From: Chloroflexota bacterium
GTDB lineage: Bacteria > Chloroflexota > Chloroflexia > Thermobaculales > Thermobaculaceae
DNA length: 33,796 nt
Assembly: GCA_902810765.1 (NCBI GenBank)
Contig: CADDYR010000008.1
Location: 1 to 33,796 of the forward strand
Direction of reading: 5' to 3'
Positions 16,029-23,772 of this stretch are shown here, piece after piece. The notes under the pieces are model-generated. The model was not told where the DNA came from and searched no databases. It saw nothing but the letters and a program-made list of their open reading frames with translations. Each line of letters starts with the position of its first letter. Position 1 is the first letter of the stretch. The position numbers were made by a program, and so were the translations under genes.

Positions 16029-16847
16029 GTGCCGTCGGGGTTCGGCACACGAGCGGTGAGCAGCATCGCGGTCGTGGCCGTGGCCGCCGCGGTCGTGCTC
16101 GGCCCCCACGTGCTCGTCGGGCTGATCCTGCTCGGCCTCGGCATCGTCGGCGTGCTCGAGATGTACGGCCTGCTCTCGCGCTCGGGGCGCGATCTCCCGG
16201 CCCCGCTCGGGGTGGGGCTGGTGGTCCTGCTCATCCTCGCCTCGATCGCCACGGTCGAGATCCGACCCCGGACGGACCTGTTCCTCGACCTGGCGATATT
16301 CGCCGCCCTGCTCGCGCCCCTGCTGTACCTCCTCTCGAAGGGGCCGGAGCCCGGCGGGCTCCAGAGGTGGGCGTTCGCGTCAGGAGGCGCGCTGTACGTC
16401 GGGTGGCCGCTGCTCCACTTCGAGCTGCTGCGCGGGCTGCCCCACGGCCGGGGATGGGCAGCGCTCGTCGTCCTCTGCACCTGGGCCTCCGACACGGGAG
16501 CGTACATGGTGGGCTCGTACCTGGGACGGCACCAGCTCGCGCCCGCGATCAGTCCCGGCAAGACCGTGGAGGGGTCGGTGGGGGCCGCCGCGCTCACGGT
16601 GATCACGGGCGTGATCGTCGCGGCGGTGGCGGGCCTGCCCGTGCCCCTCGGCTGGATCGCCGCGGCGTCGCTGCTGCTCTCGGCGCTCGCCCAGGCAGGA
16701 GACCTCGCCGAGTCGTACGTCAAGCGCCTCGCGGGCGCGAAGGACTCGGGCACGCTCATCCCCGGGCACGGCGGGCTGCTGGACCGCATAGACAGCCTGC
16801 TGTGGGTCGTCGTCGCGGTGTACTACATCGCGGTCGCGGCGCTGTAG
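16029..16847 (+). CDS. cdsA: Phosphatidate cytidylyltransferase
   Basis: A 272-residue integral membrane enzyme that converts phosphatidic acid and CTP to CDP-diacylglycerol. About eight membrane segments are visible. The family signature is complete near the C-terminus: SYVKRLAGAKDSG followed by PGHGGLLDRID. DTGAYMVGSYLGRH and SPGKTVEGSVG are also conserved. Start is GTG at 16029, 5 bases after the uppS stop; the ribosome site is weak, so coupling to uppS is likely. It is the last gene of the rpsB series. Confidence 0.95.
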   Translation: MPSGFGTRAVSSIAVVAVAAAVVLGPHVLVGLILLGLGIVGVLEMYGLLSRSGRDLPAPLGVGLVVLLILASIATVEIRPRTDLFLDLAIFAALLAPLLYLLSKGPEPGGLQRWAFASGGALYVGWPLLHFELLRGLPHGRGWAALVVLCTWASDTGAYMVGSYLGRHQLAPAISPGKTVEGSVGAAALTVITGVIVAAVAGLPVPLGWIAAASLLLSALAQAGDLAESYVKRLAGAKDSGTLIPGHGGLLDRIDSLLWVVVAVYYIAVAAL

Positions 16848-16953
16848 GGACCTGCCTCACGTCGAGCCGGAGCTGCTCCATCCTCCAGCGCGCCTGCCCC
16901 ATCTCGCGGAGCGTCTCGCAGTGTACACCCGTGCCGAGTGACGCGCGAGACGG

Positions 16954-16974
16954 TATAATAGAACATACGTTCTA
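16954..16974 (+). promoter_or_regulatory. Promoter -10 overlapped by SOS (LexA/DinR-type) box
   Basis: TATAAT at 16954-16959 is directly joined to the palindrome TAGAAC-ATAC-GTTCTA at 16959-16974. Its core GAAC-N4-GTTC is the Gram-positive-type LexA box, also reported (from memory) for a Chloroflexota LexA. The palindrome would cover the transcription start point, the classic position for repression. The -35 (TGCCGA, 16-base spacer) is poor. Confidence 0.75.
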
Positions 16975-16991
16975 GTTCCAAGGAGTGCCCG

Positions 16992-17219
16992 ATGTTCCTG
17001 CTGTGGTACGACGACACGAAGAAGAAGCCGACCGAGGAGAAGATCCTGGAGGGGATCGAGCGCTACGTCCAGAGGTTCGGGGCCCGTCCGAACCTGTGCC
17101 TGGTCCACCCAGAGGAGGTGGTGCAGGCCCGCGGCATCGCGATTCGCGGTGCGGAGTACGTGCGCCGCAACAACTACTGGATCGGGGTGGAGAGCTCGGA
17201 GGCCGGCCGGGCGGCGTGA
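16992..17219 (+). CDS. 75-residue protein of unknown function under an SOS-type box
   Basis: A compact soluble protein beginning MFLLWYDDTKKKPTEEKI, then a helical region (EGIERYVQRFGARPN), a strand-like LCLVHPEEVV, and AIRGAEYVRRNNYWIGVE. No signal peptide, membrane segment or cysteine-pair metal site is seen. I do not recognise a named family. It looks real: AAGGAG is 6 bases before the ATG at 16992, a perfect -10 lies upstream and codon use matches the neighbours. The LexA-like palindrome across its promoter suggests damage-inducible expression (inference). It is monocistronic between cdsA and the end of the convergent respiratory operon, and its stop lies at the base of a 19-bp hairpin. 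Confidence 0.8.
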   Translation: MFLLWYDDTKKKPTEEKILEGIERYVQRFGARPNLCLVHPEEVVQARGIAIRGAEYVRRNNYWIGVESSEAGRAA

Positions 17220-17262
17220 GTCGTGCGGGGGAAGGGCGGGGCGGCCCTTCCCCCGCACGACT
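17219..17262. terminator. 19-bp perfect hairpin, probable bidirectional terminator
   Basis: 17219-17237 is the exact reverse complement of 17244-17262, with a 6-base loop (GGGGCG). It starts at the last base of the small gene's TGA and ends 7 bases before the cytochrome b/c stop codon, so it can end both convergent transcripts. There is no T-tract on either side. Confidence 0.8.
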
Positions 17263-17269
17263 CGAGAGC

Positions 17270-18763
17270 TTACCTGCCCGCCTCGGAGCCCCGAGTGCGG
17301 TGTCGCGAGGTGCCCTTCTGCTCGCGGCCGGCCTGCTCGACCGGCGGCCGCTTGCGCGTCAGCAGGAAGGCCGTGAGCGCGTCCTGCTCCTGTGGGGTCA
17401 GCGTGCCCGCGTAGCTCGGCATGTTCGTGCCGCCGTTCTGGATCCTCCATATGATCTGGCCCGCCGTCAGGTCCTCGCCGATGTAGCTCAGGTCGGGCCC
17501 GCGGGTGCCTCCGTAGCCGTCTATCGTGTGGCACGCCTCGCAGCCCTTCGTCTTGAACAGGTTGGCTCCCTGCACGACGAGCGGGTTGTTGGAGGCCACC
17601 ACGCTCCTGGGCAGGGGCTGCGCGTCGTAGGAGGGGACCCAGGGCGCCCGCGTGCCCTCGAACGTCAGCACGAACACGAGCAGGAAGGAGGCGACCACCG
17701 TGCCCACCGCCCACGGCCGACGCGCGAAGTGGCGCTCTCCCCTGTTCGAGAGGAACGGGACCAGGATGATTATCAGCCCCGTCACGAGCGGCCCGCCGAT
17801 GATCAGCCAGTCCTCGAACAGGTGCGGGCTGAGCGCCAGCAGCGCGAAGATCCACTGGAAGTACCAGTCCGGCTTCGGCTGCGCGACCAGATCCGTCGGA
17901 TCGGGGGGCTTGTCCAGGTGCGGCGGCCCGTAGAACATCGCGACCGCGAGCACGATCAACACCAGCACGAAGGACGCGACCACGTCGCGCCACACCCCGT
18001 CCGGCCAGAAGGGCACGCCCTCGCGCTCGAGCAGCGAGTGGTACCAGTGCTTGTACGTCTTCGGATCCACCACCCTGCCCAGCTTCGGCGACTCGGAGAT
18101 GCCGTGGTAGATCACCAGGTACAGGTGGACGCCTATCAGCGCGAAGATGGCCGCGGGAATGAAGAACACGTGGAAGGCGTAGAACCGGCTGAGCGTGGTA
18201 CCGCCGATCGTATGGCCCGCGAGCAGGAAGTCCACCAGCCACGGCCCGAGCACGGGGAAGCGGGCGGCCTGCTGCGCCAGGATGAATATAGACCAGTACG
18301 CGATGTTGTCCCAGCGCAGGAGCTGTCCGGTGAAGGCCATGCCCATCGTCAGCGCCAGCAGCGCCGCGCCCGTCAGCCAGTTGACCTCGCGCGGGTACTT
18401 GTACGCCCCGATCAGGAACACCTGGATCATGTGGAGCCCGATGCAGATCACCATCGCCGAGGCGCTCCACACGTGCAGCCCCCGAAGGATGCTGCCCATC
18501 GGGGCGACGTTCGTGATGTACTGCAGGCTGTCGTATGCCTGGCCCGTCGAGGGTATATACACCGTGGCGAGCGCGATGCCCGTGACGACGAGCACGATGA
18601 ACGAGGTGAGCGTCATGCTCCCGAGGACGTACGTCCACGCCATGAAGCCCTTCTCGCGCGGGATGGGGTGGCGCGCCGTCGCGTTCCAGACGGTCGAGAT
18701 GCCGAGACGCTCGTCCGCGGCGTCCCATATGACCTGCAGGTAGCGCACGAATGGAAAGCGCAT
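17270..18763 (-). CDS. Cytochrome b with C-terminal cytochrome c domain (bc complex)
   Basis: A 497-residue fusion: membrane quinol-oxidising cytochrome b (about 1-370) followed by a class I cytochrome c. Heme b ligands are H97/H111 (13 residues between) and H198/H213 (14 between); the latter spacing is the b6f/Gram-positive type rather than the mitochondrial one. The Qo-site motif reads PDWY (298-301), a variant of PEWY. The c domain has CEACH at 408-412 and a likely axial Met at 448 (TNMPSYAG). It replaces both a separate c1 and, possibly, a soluble carrier. ATG at 18761-18763 follows GAGGAG. It is the last gene of the operon, after the Rieske gene. Confidence 0.93.
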   Translation of the reverse strand: MRFPFVRYLQVIWDAADERLGISTVWNATARHPIPREKGFMAWTYVLGSMTLTSFIVLVVTGIALATVYIPSTGQAYDSLQYITNVAPMGSILRGLHVWSASAMVICIGLHMIQVFLIGAYKYPREVNWLTGAALLALTMGMAFTGQLLRWDNIAYWSIFILAQQAARFPVLGPWLVDFLLAGHTIGGTTLSRFYAFHVFFIPAAIFALIGVHLYLVIYHGISESPKLGRVVDPKTYKHWYHSLLEREGVPFWPDGVWRDVVASFVLVLIVLAVAMFYGPPHLDKPPDPTDLVAQPKPDWYFQWIFALLALSPHLFEDWLIIGGPLVTGLIIILVPFLSNRGERHFARRPWAVGTVVASFLLVFVLTFEGTRAPWVPSYDAQPLPRSVVASNNPLVVQGANLFKTKGCEACHTIDGYGGTRGPDLSYIGEDLTAGQIIWRIQNGGTNMPSYAGTLTPQEQDALTAFLLTRKRPPVEQAGREQKGTSRHRTRGSEAGR

Positions 18764-18787
18764 GCGTTTATGCTCCTCGGGCTGCGT

Positions 18788-19351
18788 CTACTCGACTCCG
18801 AGCACGCTCGGCAGCGCCATGACCTCCACCCCGCCGTTGCGTACTCGCACTGGATACCGGACCATCGGCCTGGGCGGCGGGCCGCCCGCGACCTGGCCGT
18901 TCCTGTAGAACACGCCTCCGTGGCACGGGCACAGGAACAGCTCGGCTCCCGCCTCCCACCGGAGCGGGCAGCCCAGGTGCGTGCAGTTCACCGAGAAGGC
19001 GATGAGCTCCTTCTGCGACTCGCGTCGGACGAAGACCGCGGTCCTGTTCGCCATGCCTCCCCAGGGGAGAGAGGAGGGGTCCGTCACGTCCCGCTGCACG
19101 GTGGACCCTATCTGAAACTCGTCGAGCTTGCCGATGCTCTCCCACCTCGTGGGCGCCTTCATCAGGATCGGCTGCAGCAGGAACCCCAGGAACGGGACGG
19201 CGATGGGCAGGGCCAGGAGCCCTCCCAGCCCTACGCTGATGAGGTTCAGGAACGCGCGGCGGTCCATCGTCAGCGGGCCGAGCCTTATAGGCTCCTCCGC
19301 CTCGTGCTCCCGCGCGAGCTCCTGCGTCAGCGCCTCCTCACTCCTCTCCAT
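18788..19351 (-). CDS. qcrA: Rieske iron-sulfur protein of the bc complex
   Basis: A 187-residue subunit with a 30-residue cytoplasmic start, a twin-Arg-like MDRRAFLNLISVG and one membrane segment (about 36-62), then the Rieske domain. Cluster ligands are C123/H125 in CTHLGC and C141/H144 in CPCHGG, with C128-C143 as the disulfide pair. It passes electrons from quinol to the cytochrome c domain. The ATG at 19349-19351 lies inside the end of ctaF, a 14-base overlap, with GGGAG 7 bases ahead. The cytochrome b/c gene follows after 24 bases. Confidence 0.95.
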   Translation of the reverse strand: MERSEEALTQELAREHEAEEPIRLGPLTMDRRAFLNLISVGLGGLLALPIAVPFLGFLLQPILMKAPTRWESIGKLDEFQIGSTVQRDVTDPSSLPWGGMANRTAVFVRRESQKELIAFSVNCTHLGCPLRWEAGAELFLCPCHGGVFYRNGQVAGGPPPRPMVRYPVRVRNGGVEVMALPSVLGVE

Positions 19352-19592
19352 ACTTGAACTCCCATATCCAGCCGACTATGCCGGCGATCACCAATACGAC
19401 CCCCATGCCGGACACGATGAGGGACATCACGAGCCCCCAGCCTATGAGCGCTATGCCGAACGCGGTGACGGCGGGCCAGTATGTGGGCCGCGGCACGTGC
19501 TCGGGCCGCGGTCGGCTCCAGCCCGGGCGCAGCTCCTCTATCGGCCCGTGGTGCGCCGTGGCGTGTCCCTCCTCCGGCTTGTGCGCCGTCAT
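19338..19592 (-). CDS. ctaF: Cytochrome c oxidase subunit IV-like small protein (CtaF)
   Basis: An 84-residue protein: a polar His-rich start (HKPEEGHATAHHG), then two membrane segments (about 40-58 and 61-78), ending WIWEFKYGEE. Size, topology and position after the oxidase genes match the two-helix subunit IV of caa3 oxidases in Actinobacteria and related groups; the assignment relies mainly on context. ATG at 19590-19592 follows GGAGGAGGGGAG. Its 3' end overlaps the Rieske gene by 14 bases. Confidence 0.75.
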   Translation of the reverse strand: MTAHKPEEGHATAHHGPIEELRPGWSRPRPEHVPRPTYWPAVTAFGIALIGWGLVMSLIVSGMGVVLVIAGIVGWIWEFKYGEE

Positions 19593-19606
19593 ACGCTCCC
19601 CTCCTC

Positions 19607-21517
19607 CTAGCTCAGCGCTCTCATGGCGAGCAGGCGGTCCACGACCATCGCCAGGTACAGCACCGCCAGATAAGTGTTCGAGTACTTGAACAGCCCCCAG
19701 GCGAGCTTCAGGCTCCCGTCCCGCCCGAGCCGAACCGCCCGGAACACGAACACGGACCCGAGCACGAGCGCCACCGCCAGGTACACCACCCCCAGCGAGT
19801 GGGTCAGCACGGGCACGAGCGTGCTCGCGAGCGTCAGCGCGGCGTATATCACGATCCCCCGGTGGGTAGCCCGCGCGCCCTTCACCGCGGGAAGCATCGG
19901 CACCCCCGCCCCGCGGTACTCCTCGCTCCTGACCAGGGCCAGCGCCCAGAAGTGGGCCGGTGTCCAGAAGAATATTATCGCGAAGAAGAGCAGGGCGGGC
20001 AGCCCGACGCCACCCGTGACCGCGGCCCAGCCGACGAGCGGGGGCACAGCGCCTGCCGCCCCGCCGATGACCACGTTCTGCACAGTCGTCCGCTTCAGCC
20101 ACATCGTGTACACGAACACGTAGAACAGGTTGCCCGCGAGCGCCAGCAGCGAGGAGAGCGGGTTCACCGCGACCCACAGCTCGGCGCAGCCTGCGATCGT
20201 GAGCGCGATCCCGAACCACAGCGCGTGCTCGGGCAGGACGCGCCCGGTCACCAGCGCCCTGCGGCGGGTGCGCTTCATCCGCGCGTCTATGTCGCGGTCC
20301 AGGTACTGATTGATCGAGTGCGCCCCGGCCGTCGCGAGCGTGCCGCCGATCACCGTCCACAGGATCAGCTCGAGCAGGGGCCTCGAGGGCGGCTGCTGCA
20401 CCGCCGCGATCAGCATCGAGGCGACCGTGGGCACCAGCAGGAGCGGGATCACCCCCGGCCGCGTCAGCCCGATGTACGTCCTCACGAGCGCGGGCAGGCC
20501 CTCCTCCTGCCTCCTTGAGCCGGCCGCCGCCCGAGGCTCCTCGACTCCGTCTCCACGGCCCGGCGGCCCGGGCCGCGGCCTCTCGGCCCACACGAACACG
20601 GTCATCACGACGAGCGCGCCCCAGCTCGCGGCCGCAAGCGCGAGGTGCGCCCCCTTCAGGGCCTCGGGCGCTCTGAGCCAGATCGTGAACGCGCCCAGGA
20701 ACACCTGCGCCACGTACACCAGCGCGAGCGCGTGCGCCGAGAGCATCAGCCGGCGGTCGCCGCGCCGCGTCTTCCAGATCGCGACCGTGAGCACGAGCAT
20801 CAGCACGTCCGCGAGCCCCACCGCCAGCCGGTGCCCGAAGTTCACCCACTGGTCCCACGTGACGGGCAGGAGGCTGGAGGGGCCGCACTGGGGCCACGCG
20901 GGGCAGGCCACGTCCGCCTTCGCGCCCACCACGGCCGAGCCGGTGAACATCGAGGCGTAGGTCCACGCGAGCGTCGCCAGGGTGAGCCACAGCAGCTTCC
21001 TGTCTCCGGACGCGCCCCTCACCTGGCCGATCCTGGCGAACTGCGCGAGCAGTATGACCGAGGCGAGCAGCAGCATCGAGTTGCCCATGTGCGCCGCGAC
21101 CCACGTCTGGTCCAGGTGGAGCAGCACGGTGACCCCACCGAGGATCGCCTGGCCGATGTACGTTACGGTGGCGAGGATCGCCAGCCAGAACAGCCTGCGC
21201 CGCGAGCGGAACCACAGCAGCGTCGAGCCCACCGTGGCGACCATGAGGAACCCGACCATCGTGGCGAACAGGCGATGATTCCACTCGATCATCTCGTGGT
21301 AGTCGGTCGGCGAGGGCAGCCAGTGGCCGTGGCACATCGGCCAGGAGCCCCCGCAGCCCATCCCCGAGCCCGTGACGCGCACGAGCCCGCCGAGCACGAT
21401 CAGCATCCACACCGCGACCGCGTTCGCGAGCGTCAGGCGCCTGTACCACGACAGGGGCATCCTCCAGGCAAGGACCCTCGACGCTCCCTTGACTTGTGAC
21501 CAGCTGCCTACCGCCAT
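19607..21517 (-). CDS. ctaAB: Fused heme A synthase (CtaA) - heme O synthase (CtaB)
   Basis: A 636-residue two-domain membrane enzyme making the heme A of the oxidase. Residues about 25-310 are CtaA (COX15): GSGMGCGGSWPMC carries the cysteine pair, and conserved His appear in EWNHRLFA, WVAAHMGNS, FGHRLAVG and KGAHLALA. After a polar linker (about 320-350), residues about 355-636 are CtaB, protoheme farnesyltransferase, with the prenyl-diphosphate motif NQYLDRDIDARMKRTRRR. The order is reversed relative to the pathway, since CtaB acts first. A similar fusion is known in Thermus. The ATG at 21515-21517 is preferred; the frame stays open far upstream without family similarity. 12 bases separate it from ctaE. 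Confidence 0.93.
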   Translation of the reverse strand: MAVGSWSQVKGASRVLAWRMPLSWYRRLTLANAVAVWMLIVLGGLVRVTGSGMGCGGSWPMCHGHWLPSPTDYHEMIEWNHRLFATMVGFLMVATVGSTLLWFRSRRRLFWLAILATVTYIGQAILGGVTVLLHLDQTWVAAHMGNSMLLLASVILLAQFARIGQVRGASGDRKLLWLTLATLAWTYASMFTGSAVVGAKADVACPAWPQCGPSSLLPVTWDQWVNFGHRLAVGLADVLMLVLTVAIWKTRRGDRRLMLSAHALALVYVAQVFLGAFTIWLRAPEALKGAHLALAAASWGALVVMTVFVWAERPRPGPPGRGDGVEEPRAAAGSRRQEEGLPALVRTYIGLTRPGVIPLLLVPTVASMLIAAVQQPPSRPLLELILWTVIGGTLATAGAHSINQYLDRDIDARMKRTRRRALVTGRVLPEHALWFGIALTIAGCAELWVAVNPLSSLLALAGNLFYVFVYTMWLKRTTVQNVVIGGAAGAVPPLVGWAAVTGGVGLPALLFFAIIFFWTPAHFWALALVRSEEYRGAGVPMLPAVKGARATHRGIVIYAALTLASTLVPVLTHSLGVVYLAVALVLGSVFVFRAVRLGRDGSLKLAWGLFKYSNTYLAVLYLAMVVDRLLAMRALS

Positions 21518-21528
21518 CTCCGCCTCTT

Positions 21529-22107
21529 CTACTGTGGAACCAGACCCCAGACGTAGATTATCGAGAACACGAACACCCAGACGAGGTCTACGAAGTGCCA
21601 GTAGTAGCCGAGCGCCTCGTAGTTCTCGGCGTGCTCGGGCTTCACCCAGCCCGTCAGGGAGATGACGAACATCGTGAGCAGGGCCACCAGGCCGACCGAG
21701 ACGTGCAGCCCGTGGAAGCCGGTCACGGTGAAGAAAGTCGAGCCGAACATGCCCGCCGCGATGTTCACGTTCTCGCTGTACAGCTTCAGGTACTCCGTGG
21801 CCTCGCCCCACAGGAAGAAGCCGCCCAGCAGGATCGTGAGCAGGAGCCACAGCCGCATCCCCCAGATGCTGCCGCGGCGGAGGCTGCGCTCGGACATCCA
21901 GATCGTGAAGCTCGACGACCACAGGGCCAGCGTGAAGGGCAGCATCTCCTTGATGTCGAGCACGGAGTCGGTCGGGCCCGTGCCCCAGTGGTGTCGGTAG
22001 TAGGCGTACGACAGGATGAGCATCGCGAAGAACACGACGTCGGAAGCCAGGAAGATGAGCATCCCCAGCTTGTTCTTGTTCATCAACTCCAGTTCGGTCG
22101 TCGCCAT
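21529..22107 (-). CDS. ctaE: Cytochrome c oxidase subunit III
   Basis: A 192-residue subunit with five membrane segments, the short form that lacks the first two helices of the mitochondrial protein. Characteristic regions are KLGMLIFLASDVVFFAML, FFTVTGFHGLHVSVGL and YWHFVDLVWVFVF at the end. It stabilises subunit I and proton uptake. ATG at 22105-22107 follows GGAAGA closely. It lies between ctaD (15-base gap) and ctaAB. Confidence 0.95.
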   Translation of the reverse strand: MATTELELMNKNKLGMLIFLASDVVFFAMLILSYAYYRHHWGTGPTDSVLDIKEMLPFTLALWSSSFTIWMSERSLRRGSIWGMRLWLLLTILLGGFFLWGEATEYLKLYSENVNIAAGMFGSTFFTVTGFHGLHVSVGLVALLTMFVISLTGWVKPEHAENYEALGYYWHFVDLVWVFVFSIIYVWGLVPQ

Positions 22108-22122
22108 TCTTCCGAGCTCTCC

Positions 22123-23772
22123 CTAGTCCTTGTCGGCCATGTCGGGGTGGTTGAGGTCCCACAGCGGCCGGCGAGATCTGACCGGAGGCACCTGGTCGAA
22201 GTTGTAGTGCGGCGGCGGGCTCGTCGTCGCCCACTCGAGCGTCCAGGCGTCCCACGGGTTCTCACCGGCCAACTCCCCGTGCCTCGCGCTGTGCCACACG
22301 TTGTACGCGAACAGGAGCACCCCAGCGGCCAGGATGAACGAGCCCACCGTGGAGATCATGTTGTACAGTCCCCAGTTCGGGTAGTCGGGGTAAGTCCAGA
22401 TCCTGCGGGTCATGCCCATCCAGCCCAGCGCGTGCTGGACGAAGAAGGCGGTGTTGAAGCCCACGAACATCAGCCAGAAGTTCCACTTGCCGAGCCTTTC
22501 GGAGAGCATCCTCCCAAACGCCTTCGGGAACCAGTAGTAGAACCCGGCGAACAGGCCGAACAGCGTGCCCCCGAACAGCACGTAGTGGAAGTGCGCGACC
22601 ACGTAGTAGGTATCGGTGGTCAGCCGGTCGAACGGCACGATGCCGAACTGCACGCCCGTCACTCCCCCGACCGTGAACTGGACGATGAAGGCGAGCGCGA
22701 ACAGCATCGAGGTCGTGAAGTGAATCTTGCCCTTCCAGGCGGTCGCGATCCAGTTGAAGATCTTGATGCCCGTCGGCACCGCGATCATCAGGCTCGCGCC
22801 CGAGAACAGCAGATCGCTGAGCGTGCCCATGCCCGAGGTGAACATGTGGTGGCCCCACACAGCGAAGCTCAGGAAGGCTATCGCTATCGTCGAGCCGGCG
22901 ACGGCCCCGTAGCCGAATATCGGCTTGCGGGAGTACACGGGGACGACCTCGGAGATGATGCCCCACGCCGGCAGCACCATGATGTACACCTCGGGGTGTC
23001 CGAACGCCCAGAAGTAGTGCTGCCACAGCAGAGGAGAGGCGCCGGCGAGCACGTCGAAGAAGTGGGCTCCGAGCATGCGGTCGAGCAGCAGGAGCACGAG
23101 CGAGGCGTTGAGCGCGGGCATCGCGAACAGGATGATGAAGCTGTTGAACAGCACCATCCAGGTGAACAGCGGCAGGCGTCGCATCGTCATGCCCGGGGCA
23201 CGGTACAGGAATATCGTCGCCACCAGGTTCAGCGCCGTCGCCACCGTGCCGATCCCTGACACCAGCAGACCGATCCCGTAGTAATCCATCCCCACGTTCG
23301 TCGTGTAGGGCGGCGTGCTCAGGGGCACGTACGCGAACCAGCCCGCGTCGGGGGCGCCCCCGGCCAGGAAGCTCGCGTACAGGATCATCCCGCCGAAGTA
23401 GAACATCCACACGGAGAGCGCGTTGAGGCGCGGGTAGGCCATGTCCCGGGCGCCGATCTGCAGGGGCACGACGTAGTTCGCCAGCCCCAGGAGCATCGGC
23501 ATCACCACGAGGAAGATCATCGTGATGCCGTGCATCGTGAACAGCTGGTTATAGTCCTGCGGCGACAGGAAGTGCTCGTTCGGCTGCGCGAGCTGGATGC
23601 GCATCAACAGGGCCTCGACGCCGCCCACCAGCAGGAAGAAGAACGTGCCGAACAGGTACATCATCCCGATCTGCTTGTGGTCGACCGTCGCCACCCACTC
23701 GAGCAGCGCGTTCATCCGCTTCACCTGCGGAAACTGCGTGGCATGCTCGGGGATCAGCGGCACGTCGCTCAT
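22123..23772 (-). CDS. ctaD: Cytochrome c oxidase subunit I (caa3 type)
   Basis: A 549-residue catalytic subunit reducing O2 to water and pumping protons. Heme a ligands are H81 (TMHGITMIFL) and H396; CuB ligands are H259, H308 and H309; H394 binds heme a3 (AHFHYVLFGG). GHPEVYI contains E261 at the end of the D channel and Y263 cross-linked to His; K337 in PTGIKIFNW marks the K channel. Together these are A1-type features. Twelve core helices plus an extra C-terminal segment are present. The ATG at 23770-23772 overlaps the ctaC stop as ATGA; the frame extends upstream through ctaC only by chance. Confidence 0.97.
   Translation of the reverse strand: MSDVPLIPEHATQFPQVKRMNALLEWVATVDHKQIGMMYLFGTFFFLLVGGVEALLMRIQLAQPNEHFLSPQDYNQLFTMHGITMIFLVVMPMLLGLANYVVPLQIGARDMAYPRLNALSVWMFYFGGMILYASFLAGGAPDAGWFAYVPLSTPPYTTNVGMDYYGIGLLVSGIGTVATALNLVATIFLYRAPGMTMRRLPLFTWMVLFNSFIILFAMPALNASLVLLLLDRMLGAHFFDVLAGASPLLWQHYFWAFGHPEVYIMVLPAWGIISEVVPVYSRKPIFGYGAVAGSTIAIAFLSFAVWGHHMFTSGMGTLSDLLFSGASLMIAVPTGIKIFNWIATAWKGKIHFTTSMLFALAFIVQFTVGGVTGVQFGIVPFDRLTTDTYYVVAHFHYVLFGGTLFGLFAGFYYWFPKAFGRMLSERLGKWNFWLMFVGFNTAFFVQHALGWMGMTRRIWTYPDYPNWGLYNMISTVGSFILAAGVLLFAYNVWHSARHGELAGENPWDAWTLEWATTSPPPHYNFDQVPPVRSRRPLWDLNHPDMADKD

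Noticed and set aside
16848-16950. Minus-strand stretch reading CETLREMGQARWRMEQLRLD between cdsA and the small gene
   Set aside because: It looks mildly protein-like but has no start or ribosome site and continues antisense into cdsA; at most a remnant.
16985-19357. 790-codon plus-strand frame opposite the cytochrome b/c and Rieske genes
   Set aside because: The product is Arg/His/Asp-rich and featureless; the opposite strand has full heme and iron-sulfur ligand sets.
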